Shown piece after piece: positions 37,501-49,500 of a stretch of 64,000 bases of DNA (within the stretch, counting starts at the first letter, position 1; every line of letters begins with the position of its first letter). The translations under genes and the position numbers were made by a program. The stretch spans positions 429,846,539 through 429,910,538 of the forward strand of contig NC_080671.1 in assembly GCF_030247195.1 (NCBI RefSeq), written 5' to 3'. Under the pieces are notes generated by a model that was not told the DNA's origin, searched no databases, and saw only the letters and a program-made list of their open reading frames with translations. This DNA comes from Topomyia yanbarensis. Its lineage: Eukaryota > Arthropoda > Insecta > Diptera > Culicidae.

Positions 37501-40500
37501 AATTAAGTTTTTGTAAAGCAATTTTCGAACGGGTACAGAAGAACTTTATCAGGTTTGCACTTCGTCGGTTACCCTGGCAAAACCGTTTCCAGCTTCCTCC
37601 ATATGAAGATCGCTGTATCCTCATCAATCTCCCTACACTGCGAAACAGACGGATTTTTCTGCAACGACATTTCATTTTCGACCTTCTGATGGACAACATA
37701 GACTCCCCTGCGCTTCTAGCAAAACGCGACCTCAACGTTCCGGGAAGATCTTTCCGGAGAATTGATTTTTTCCGACGCTCAACACATCGCACGCAGTACG
37801 GCCAGAATAATCCTTTGGATGTTTGTTGTCAACTCTTCAATAGTGTCTATCATTTGTTTGATTTTAATATTAGTAGAGAATCGTTTAAATTAAAAATAGG
37901 ATTAAGTTAGTGTATAGTCTAAGTCTGTGCGATGTAACTTTTTTAAATCGAAGACAATACAATACAATACAATTTTTTTTGCTTCTTAAGGAGTGTCTCT
38001 TGTAACTAATTCATAAGTAAACATAATTCCATTGTAAAAAAAATTAAAGGAAAATGACGGTCTGAATTGCCCCGTAGGGATGTCCGAATTACCCCTACAT
38101 TGTAAAAGGCTGGAAATACCTAGAGGTTTGCAAATCGTCGCCTAGCACTGCCATTGAGTGGTGCAAATGAACCTTTTATGGCACCAAGCTGAGGTTTCAA
38201 ACTAACTTTTGACCGGTAACTTTTTTCACATCTATCCACCTAAAAGGGAGATTTGCTTAAGTAGGTCCGAATAGCCCCGGGTTCCCCTATAAAATTTACT
38301 GATCGCAATCAAAAATTGTTTAATGAAGTATATTTTGTAATGTGTTACTGAATGCGACTTCGAAAATTTTGAACGGTTGTGCCAGATAATGCTTGTACAT
38401 GGCTTTCCGACAAACTGAATAGGTTGATTCATATGTCGCTGGATGCGTCCAACCAAGCGTCAGAATAGTCAAAGAGACATCAGAGTCGTTTTTGACGTTA
38501 GATGTATTCAAGCAGAGCGTTGCACCTCCTCATATGTTGGTCAAGAGTAATCAAAAGTGCAATGCTAAAAGCTGGTGTGCAAAGGAACGGCACTATCATT
38601 ACGAGATCTCACATGCTTCTTGGCTTCCGAATGGAATAGACACCATTGAAGTCGATCGCAGAGCAGTGTAAGAGGCTTTTTTTGCCTTTTAAAAGAGAGG
38701 CTGCCAAAATCGAACTGACTATAAGCTAGCCCAGTGGTTTTCAACCGGGGGTGAATTCACCCCTGGAGTAAATTAGACTATTGTAGGGGGTGAATTATGT
38801 GGGGTAAATTTTAACTTATTATCCTAACATACCCGTCGGATATTTGGCTTTACATACTGATTCAGTGTATCAAAAATTAAGATGCTTACTGAGAGTGCTC
38901 AGAAACAGGATTCTAATTGGTAAATTATGGTTTTCATCCAATTGAAAATCATTTTTTTAGCCAGGACAATGATGGTAATCAATTTTCAGAAAGAGGTACA
39001 TCATGGGGATCAATATTCGGAAAGGGGAACCAAAACCTGACACGTATTATTTACTACAACTCTTCTGAACATACTATTGAGCTAAATCTAACGGTTATTT
39101 CACAAAAATGTTAAGGTCGTGGGAATCGAGTACTGATACACAACCATGCACTGCTAGGCCCCATAGAAAACTGACTCAGACATCACTTCATTAAAAATTT
39201 AATAACTTCTTTTAACAAAGCCGGATTGACTAGCAGTCTTCGACTAAGTTGTAGACAATTAAATTATCTTTCTTATTTTTACTTACAGTGATAATACGAT
39301 GCATACAGTGCCACCTAGCAACAAAAAGGCGAGTTAGTGGGTTTTCTCCATGTAAATTGTCGAAAAATCCCATACAAACTTCAGGAGCGTTGGTCCGGTA
39401 GCTAGACTTGTCCGATTCGCTTCAAATTTGGTGTAAGTACTCCTGGTGGGACTAAGAATCGATTCAGGGTTGGGCCGATAGGGGTAATATTTTTCCTGTC
39501 ACTCTATTATACATTCATACAAGCAGCAGATCATTGGTCAACGGAACTGGAGACAAGCTTTCGACCAGGGCTGGCGGAAAGCGTGGGTAGTATAGGTAGT
39601 ACTACCCACTTGAAAACAACCGAGTGGGTAATTACCCACTCAAAATTTTGAACCATTTCAAAAAAATTTACATGCGCAACGCATGCATCTCGTACTACAG
39701 ACATTTGAAAACATCGATGTACTACAATTCCATTTGCATAAACGAACGTGATTTAATGTGAATGTAATGTAAGCGTGTGCATTTCGAAAAGGGAAAAATC
39801 CTTACTAATGGACCCCCCACCCTATGCTTTCTACCCACTCGGGCGTAAACTGTTTCGTCGCCCCTGCTTTCGACTAGAATTCGTATTGGCTGATTGCAGT
39901 ACTATTCTACTACGAGTAGACAATTTGGTTAAGGAAAACGATTTGTTATCAAATCTCAATTTGCCTTTTGCAAAGGAAGTGTACGAACGATTGCCTTAAT
40001 TACTGCTTTTAACAAAAAATCAACCAACATACTTTATAAAAATGCTTCTGTATGCTTGGACTATTAGAGAACTTCTGTAGCAATTGTTATCTCGGCAAAA
40101 TTTCATCTATAAGTCTAATCAACTATTAGTACGATTTGTTGTCAGAGCTTGAGCTTGTAGGAATCAGTAGATACTATGCTATATTTCACCCTAAGGCGGA
40201 AAATTTGGTAAAAACAAAAATTTCTCACTAGGGTGAAAATTTGTTGGTAAAACCAGTCTTTGCACTTGACGGCACAAATCCTTATTTCATACTCAGTTGC
40301 GTTTCGGCTTCGCCTCATCAGAAACCGACACTAATTTATTGTCGGAATAGATTAGCGCCGGCCAAAGTGTGTTTTAGTTTTAAGGGATTTGCGTCAAGCA
40401 GGCGCTAATCTATTCCGACAATAAGTTAGTGTCGGTTTCTGATGAGGCGAAGCCGAAACGCAACTGAGTATCAATAGATAATTATACTTGGGAGTAGCGA

Positions 40501-43500
40501 AACATCTTTCAGTATGCAACTCCTGGTAATCTTAAAGTGTTTATTGATCAATACCGGCGCCGGCCAGGCCCGAACGTAGATTGCGGAAGGAAAGGGAAGG
40601 AATGGTTAGTCCGATACTTCCTTTTCCTAGAGGCCGTATATACTACTGCGCACTCCACAAGTATCACGAGAGGAGGATATTTGTTAGTAAGTATAGAAGT
40701 TGGATTCTACTTCTTCTTTGCCGACGCCAGAGAGGTGACTCCTCTATCTGGACTAGATATCGATCCATCAACTCATGGACCGGGGACCAACGGCTTTACT
40801 TCCCTTCCGAAGAAAGACGTGATCACAGATTTGTTCACCTCAGAGAAATCTCAACGACCTCGGCTGGAATTGAACCCAGGGCAACTGGCGGTCACGCTTG
40901 CCACTCAACCACCATTGTTGTCAGAAAACCACATTACCTTTTCGCCTGGCGATACGGTAGCGTCATGAAGCGGCTACATGGGATTTTTCACAACGCCCCT
41001 GTTTAACCCCTTCTGATTGCTAACTATTGAAAATTTGTTGGCTTGGCGAGCTTCAATCACAAATCAAATTTACAGAAGTGTACTTCAGCCACGTGGGCAA
41101 GATATTATTTCTTCTGCGTATGCTTCACTAAGATTCAGATTCCCCGTTTTGCGTAGAATACAGGTCCATGAAATATTAGTGGAATTCTCGATCATCGTGG
41201 AAGATCCGAATTTTTTTCCAAATAAATAAAACATATGCTGCGATAAAATGTTCTTCGCGGATCACATATTGAAACATTCACTAGTATCTTCATCCGTCTT
41301 CTATAGGTTCAATGACTTTGATTCCGTTTATGTCGCAGAATTAGCTGGTGCGATGGTGGTCCCCAGTGTATAATCGAAAGCATGGTTGGAGGAGTTGAAA
41401 GCAGGTCGTGATTTCAATCGCATGATGTCCAACCTCATGTCATCGGCCTCACTGATAGTAAGCTATGCGTGTGTGGCAAAGGTTACCAAGATATCGAGCA
41501 CGTCATTGGGGCGTCGTCAGACTTTCGTGGTGCCAGTTTCTGGTCTGAAGATTCTTTAATAGTCTGTGGTAGACCACCCAAGGTCCGTATTCGTGATCTT
41601 AAATATGCTACTGTGGGATCTGAGATCCTTCTAGAGTTAGTTCCTTCTCCAAGCCTTTCGGTGTTTTGCCGCAAAGCCTAGTCATTTTCGCATTCAGCGT
41701 GAGTTAGCACCAATGTTAGGCATACTAATGCTTAAATCCAATAAAGATGTGATTTTTAACGATAATACAATGAATCGTAACTTTTCAAGCGAAGATCTTG
41801 TTCATGATTGTGTTAATTCCAGCAAAAAGTGATTCCTGGTCCAAATACAAAATATGAATTTCTTGAAATTGAAAAGTATTAACTGAAAATACTGAAAAAT
41901 ATCCGAAAATTCCAATTTAGCTCCATATTAACACGAGAAAACGAATAGGAGCTAATCTACGGATCTGACATCATGCAAAAGTGGTCACACTAATAAAAGC
42001 GTTACATAATTTATGTAGGGTGATGAGCCTATTTTCACCATACTAAGCAAGGTGCCTCACTAATTCGGTCATTTCTTACCTTACAATCAATGGAATGCAT
42101 AAAAATTGACATCAACCGCTTCGCTTCGTTGTTAAGAACCAATATAATAACACAAACGCGTTGAAAACAGTAACTTTCTCGTGTTTGAGCACAATGAAAA
42201 CTCGAATCGAGTGCCCCTATTGTTGCGCTACCATTTGACTCAATGCGTTGAACAAAGATGGCAGACACTGCTCTAGCCAACGGCTTCAAATGGGTAGGGT
42301 GATAATAGAAACATGGCGCAAATAGGCTCATCACCCTATGTCCATTAAAATCTCTGCTCCGAAATATTTGCCAGAATATTTGAATCAGTATTGGAGAGTA
42401 TTTGGAACACGTCCGATTAAAAACTTAACTAAATTGTTGAAACCTACCAGCATACAAAAGTATCTTGTTCTTAAATGAATATGAGAAATATGTATCACGT
42501 GATCTGTAAAGTAGTCGGGTGCAGCTCCCAAATAACAATTTAAGTATTATAATATACTACACGTGCAATTTATGCAAATAATGTTACTTCAAAAGTGCCA
42601 TAAAACCTAAATTGTTACTAGGACTGCCAGATTTAACTGAGGGAACAGAAATTTAGCTACAGTTTTTTCTGGATGTTTATATAAAGCTTCAAAGTACGAC
42701 TAAATCGAAGAGTGAAGGCTGGACACTACTGAAAAATAGTACAAAGCAAATAATACTACTAGTGAAACTACTAATCAAACAGAAAAAAATCTTGCCACAC
42801 CTGTCTATCTGATTAAAAATTCTATTCTAGAAAAATAAAGAAAATAGAAAAAAACATGGCATTTGTTCTGTGGATGGTGCGTTACTTCAATCAGGGAAAG
42901 AAACCTCCAGAAGACGAAAACACTCACACCGAAAAAAGTAGATTAAAAAGTGAACCAAGTAATCTCAAAGCAAAAGACCGTAAAACCAATCCAGTGTACA
43001 ATTCAGGGAGAACAAAATCAAATCAGGTACAAGTTTTAATTGAATAAAAAGAAGGATAAGAATCAACGCAAAATCACGAATGGTGGTACGCAATTTACAT
43101 TTGGATCCCCTGAGGAGCGGATTCCTGCCAATGAAAGAACTCGCTATTCCATTGTTACCGCCGCCTCCGCCGTTGTTGTTGTTGCTGTTGTTATGGTTAC
43201 CGTTGTGGACATCGTTCGGACTCGTCGGCGCGGAAATGGCCATTCCACCTGCCGTACTGGTAGATACGGAATCGGCACCACCGCTCGTGGTTGAATCGCG
43301 ACTTTCGCGACTTCCTGGCAGTTCGCGATGTGTGGGACAACAATAGAAGAAGTGGTTGGTGCGTTTCGAAAACCGGATTCGTTTTTTTTGTTGTGGAATG
43401 TATTATTGTTTGTTGTCCCCGACGTGGAGTGTTTGGAGATAAAATTGCGAGAGAAAAAAAGTATTGAATTTGTAGTATCTTTCAAACTAAGCGATGGTGA

Positions 43501-46500
43501 TAACTAAAAGAGACACTGACTGTCAAGTAGAACGACCTCGGAAAGTGTTTTAGGTGGAAATTGAAAAATCTGTTAGTTCGGAGAAAAAGGTGCTCATCGA
43601 GATGAGAAAATCAGAGAGGCAGTAAATAAAGTTATTCTACGGAAATGTTTCAATTTCAGAGTTAAACGATAGACAAGGAAGCAACACATACACACAGCAG
43701 ATCCAATCGTCTCTGTCTTCACGATTTCAACACACAAACTGACAGAATCAGCGAAATAATTTCAACTAAATCGAATAACAGTCAGTGAAACTTTGACGAT
43801 TAAAATGGCGTGTCAAATAAATATTTTGATTTAGAAAAAAAAAACTTATAACCAGTAAAAGTTGTATGAGCGAGTTGGTCGATTGAAAAAACTTCAACTT
43901 CGAAGGATAGATATTAGGTAGTAGTTATTAAGGAGCATGCTGGATGCGATTGTTTGTTTCCCCGATAATTGATTTCGTATCTTTTTCCCATCGCAATTGT
44001 AGCAAACCGAAGAACTTAAAAAAGACAATCACATTTAGTTTCGCTGGAGTGGAAAGTTTTAGAGAACCATCCACCTGTGACAGCAAGCAAGCAGCACCAC
44101 TCGATCGATACTTAAAAAGTTCGTTTGGTGGAAAAGTTTCAAGGCAAATCAAATTATGTCCGTCAACTCAAGTAGCGAACCTAAATTAATTAAAGTGCTG
44201 GAGTATTGCCGATGAGAAACAGTGAAGTGATTGCAAAACAAAAAGCATCTAAAAAGGTAAATTGCCCTTTCGCTTAACCCAGGGAAGGGTTGAATGAAAA
44301 AGGTATTATTTCTAGAAGCTTCCTATTTGTTATTGAAATGATTATTTCATTCCTTGAAACATGAAAATTAGATTGGTTTTCTTCGTAAATTAAAAGTTCC
44401 GAACTGGATGACGCACCAGGATGGAAGAAAAATTTGAAATAGCTTTAAAAAAATCGGCAGATCCTGGGAATGCAGGCTATAGTACCTGCTATCGAATAGA
44501 ATCTAACGCATCTGATCAACGGAAGAGCATTGAAGCAGAAAGCTGAAAACAAACGATCTAAATTAGTACCTTGAGGTACGTGGGATAGTCTTCACAGTCC
44601 TGATACATCAGATTATTTTATTATAAAAAACAACATGCCAAACAAAGGGAAACACATTTACCAACGACAACGGTTGTGAACTCAAAGCAAAGATAATCAA
44701 ACACCAGTTTATCTGGTAAGCTACATTACGAAGCCAAGCTCTTAAGCGGACCCTACACGAGCAGAAATATTGACAATAAATCATATATTGATCAATATAT
44801 TGATGGTGTAAGGTCATCTTGAAAATATTGATTCTGTAGAATTTAAATGGGATTGATGGATTGAAGTAGTCTTATCAATATATTTATTGACAATATTGCT
44901 GTCTCGTGTAGAGTCCGCTTTACACGCAAAAAGTAGTTTCGCAAAACAGCATTAAAATGCATTTACAGCCAAGGCACAACCTTATATTTAATTACAATGA
45001 AGACACTTGGTATGTGGTAGTACCAATTTTTCGGTCTGATTCAAGTCGAAACGGTAAAGCGAAATGTTTTCGATTACTAGCGAAGGATACCAAGTACGTA
45101 GTTAGAATGCGCGATAAGCGTACGCTACGTTCACACAATTTTAAAAGAGACTTCTTTGGAATGTAAACAAATATTTGCAGGAGCACCTAGCTGTGTGTAA
45201 AACAAGCCTACGAAGTAAAGAGGAAACGTTATACGCAGAACTAGGCTGAATCTGAACAGGATACAAGAAAAACAATTTCAAAGCGATTAAATGGACGAAT
45301 GGATTATGCTAGTCGCTTATTTACAGTCTCCTGCTGGGTGTTGCTTCCTCTAACTCGCTCTCACATGAGCTGGTTTGAATGTAAAGTGAACAAAACCCAA
45401 ATTGGGGAACAATATTTGCAAAATGGGACTGTGAATAAATATGAAACGACAGCAGTAGATAGGAAAAGCAAAAAAAAAAACGGAAAAAATCACAGTGCAG
45501 TGATGTGACGAAAAGTAGGACACGCGATAAAGAATCAACAATGGACACGCGAAAGTACTTGGTGGCGCTGGTTGAATCTTCTTATACAAAGGACAATCGG
45601 TTTGTGTGTGTGTTGCTGTGTTGTTGTTGGTGTTGTTAGTGTCGGTTTGTTAGAGTGTGAAAGAAAGGCTGTTGCGAATCTTGAGCAGTTATTGAAAGGC
45701 GAGTGTGTAGTGAGATAGATGGCATTACAAAAAAAATTTAAATTTTCAACTGTGGCAAAAAACCAGAAACATATATGGGAAAGGAAAAAGGAGCGATAAA
45801 AATTAACAGAACGAAACCATAAATGATCAAAAGGTGAACCCGTTGGGAAAATGTGTACGCCTTCTCATCTGTCAATAATCGTATCACAGAAAATAAAACA
45901 ATAGATAACAAATTACCCTGGGAGTTAGACATGAAGAGATTTAGAAGGGAGGTAGTGCGGCGGGAAGATTTTTGTTGTTGATGTTGTTGATGCGATTCTT
46001 GTTCCTGTTTCATTTGCGGCGTTTGCTGTTGCTTGTTTTGTGGTGGCTGTTGCTGATTGTGATTAGTTTTGTTTAGAAAGTCGGCGTAAAAAGATTTACT
46101 TGTCTTAGCCGTACTTTGGGCCGAACTGGAAGCAGACGAGTCTCCCGGTACCGTTACCGTTGCCGCCGTCACAGATACCGGAGACAGCGGTCGGTCCGTG
46201 CTACCTCCCAGGGCATCCAGCAGGCTGCCTCGTGCTCCAGTGGACGGAGCCGGCGAGGTTGGCTGATTCACCGGTGAGTTTGTTGGCACTGCTGCGCTGG
46301 AACTGGATGTGAACCAACTTCTCAGGTTGCTTTCCTTCTTCGCGATAGGAACCGGTTGGGAGGAACTGGTCGTCGAGAGGGCTGGCGAGTCCGCTATCGA
46401 TCCTCCGGCTAATCCTACCGTCGAGCCACTTGAATTGGCATTCGGGCTTGATGTGTTTATTAGCAACTGGCTATTAGTTGTTAGGGAGCCACCGGACAAG

Positions 46501-49500
46501 TTCACCAAATCAAGCTCTATGAACTCTGTGGTCGCATGAATATAGGAAGAGAGAAAAATCAAAAACCAAAACAGAAACAAACAACTCACGCGCTAGAGGT
46601 AGCATGCGATCTCATCGCTCATCTCGTTTATATGCTTGCAGACTAACAGAAAAAAAACTCTTGTGAAAAAAAAAACAAACATAAAGCATCTCTAATAAAA
46701 CACATTACAATTTGATTAATCTCAATGATGAATTTACAGTATGACGTAAAAATCTAATATCGCAAATCAAGAAAGCATCATGATGTCATTCATTGTCGCT
46801 AAAACTCAAAAACTCAACCAAAAGTCAAACCAAACTCAAAATAACTTTGACGGAAACAAAATCAACACATATATCGAATGTTCGCTTGCTCACACAGTTG
46901 GCAATCGTTTTGCCGATCGCTGAGTAGCACTGCTACAGCCTGGCGCTCTGGTAGCAAATGTACTACTTACCTGGCTTCTCCAGACCGGTGTACTTGTTGA
47001 GGACAAACTGCTCCAGCAGCTTGTCGACCGTTAGCTCTAGAAATTGGCGTTTCAAATCAGAGTGGACCTGTTCGTGGGATAACCGATGGAAAAGAGTTTA
47101 GTTTAGTTTAGTGTCGTGTTTAGCTGAATTTATTAGCCCCCGTAGCAAGTACCTACCTGTCCAACCAGATCGAAATTGTTTTGAACTATTTCCATGTAGG
47201 AGGAGAGGAATTCTTTCATCTGTTTCAGGTGGGCCTCCTCGATTTCCTGAAAGCGCTGGAAAAGAAACGAAAGGTGTACGATTAGTTGGCGGTGAATAAA
47301 AATGGGAGGCTTGAAAGAAAATCAATCAGAATTCGGGTCTCCACTTCTTTGTATTTCGATGTAATTTTTAATTTGTTCCGATGAAGTATGTGGCAATACA
47401 GGCACGTAGCCGGTTTATCCTGATCAGAAACTGTTCAGGTAATATTGACAACACCAAGAGCGGCATCAAGTATCTCAAAATCTACAGCCAGCACAAATTC
47501 ACACTCGTAAAGCCAACATGCAAAAAAGAAATTAGATGTTCGTGAGAATAAAGGCAACAACCACGATGATGATACGGAAGTGTTCAATATCGAGATTGAT
47601 ATTAACGACCCCCTATACGCAGTTGGGGAAGGAAAAAAATCCCCACCTCATAGACAGGTATCCACGTGCAATGGCTAAGAGCTTGCGCGAGATCTGCTGA
47701 ACAACCACTTGAAACTCATTTTTTATTTAAAAAAAGTAGAAGTTTTATGGGCGACTGAGCACTAAAACTCTATAAAAGTGAACGCTTCATCGCAAGTGAT
47801 TTAAACGCAACAACTCTGTAGTGTAATACTCGAAATTGACAAATTTTTTACCCCCCTATGTGCAACTAGGGCCGAGGGTGGTGGCTAGCGGGTTTCATAC
47901 GCTCTTGACCTGACGGACGAAGCTATGGTGTCTTGAACACAGGCAACGTAGATCCAAGGCCATCATTGAAATGATAAGTTCTGTGTTTGAAATGCACTTC
48001 CCCCGGTTGCCACACGAATACCTGTAATCATTGCATGTGACATTGTATGTAAAGTCTAATTATGAATCCTGTGGTGGTGTGTGCGTAGAAGGTGTGAATT
48101 TTAACGTTCGAGTTCAGGGGTGCATATCTGTCTGTTGGCGTGGAAAGTGTGATCGCGAAGGGCTCGAGCGTTTATATGTTAACGTGTTTGTCACTTGCGC
48201 TAGCGTGTGTGTAACTTCGCGTGCTGGTGTACGTTTTGCACGATGTTTTAATCGTGTGGTCATTCGCATGTTTTCTTGAATGATTGCGCGCGGAACGTGA
48301 GTCTGATGTTTAATTTTTAGTGCTAGATGCCAGAAAAGTTCCCCATATCACTAGAGTTCCCGATCATGTCACCGTGGAACATTTTGTCTAGTGAGTATGA
48401 GCGGCATTGTTTGATTGGTCCAACTAAAGGTGTGAGTCTAGGCTTCTATAACCGAGGGTAGACTTCTGGACGTGACCGACTTATGATCGCGCGAGCTTGA
48501 ATATGTGTAAATGATTGCAATTGCATGTTCGCATTTGTGGCCGGATTTGTGTTATAGTGAAAGAAACGAGCGTTTGTACGATTGAAACGGTAGAGATTGT
48601 GAGTGTATATGAGAGAATATGCAATTAATTATGCTAGTGAGTGTTAGTATGAATCTAATTTAGGATATAGTAATAAACGGGTTCATAGCATGTGCACGAT
48701 GACGAAGCTGACCAATAAATCAATGACACGCAATGACCCCCGCTGAGATCTGTGCCTACAAACACTACCATTAAGCTGTTGAACAACGTTTGATGATGAT
48801 GGTCCCACCTCATACCCCCACAAAGGTGTGAGCTAACCGATTTATCTAAAAGATAATTAATATTTTGATCCATAACAAAACCAGTTAACAAAAAGAAACG
48901 GACTGGTTCAATTTGCAGACATAGCCTTTCCTTCAAAAGCACGTAACCAGATACATTTCGAATATTCCGCCAACAACCAGGGTCCATCAAGAAAATTTCC
49001 ATTCCGGGAAGATACTTGATAGAATCGGGAATTGAACCCAATAGCTTCCATTTCCGATAATTCTCTGTAAGACTCCTCCCGCCTGACCAAGACATCGGTA
49101 CTACCACCTGCTAAGGTGAGAAGTGACGAGCCTAGTGGCAGTGCAGAGTCCAGTCGAGTTATATCATCCACATCAGGCCCCTTTATTGAAAGTTGTCTAA
49201 AAACAACCCACAGAAAAGGCCAATCCACGGCGATCCACCAGCCTGCCTCGCCAATTTGCACAGGCTGTTGGCTGACTGTTAGTTTGGGCTGGTGTGGAGT
49301 CTGAAAAAACACAAAACATAAAAAAGGCCCATAAGCCCTCTCGGTCTCCTCGATGCACCACTATCGAGGCGTAATGTAATAACCATCTTAAAGCAGTTGT
49401 CTGTCAGGTGCTGCTTGATGATGTTTGCAATACCGTCAAACCCGTCAACCTAGGGGAAGGTTATTGACAACTCTATTTTAAATCTCAATGACAAGTTTTT

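Noticed and set aside
40537..41006. Two overlapping plus frames of 143 and 141 codons
   Set aside because: They cover a tRNA-headed repeat on the other strand, overlap each other, and have no conserved motif.
43040..43346. Plus-strand Val/Leu-rich frames that look like membrane segments
   Set aside because: They are the complement of the Asn/Gly-rich FCHo cassette exon. Hydrophobicity comes from the GTT-rich antisense.
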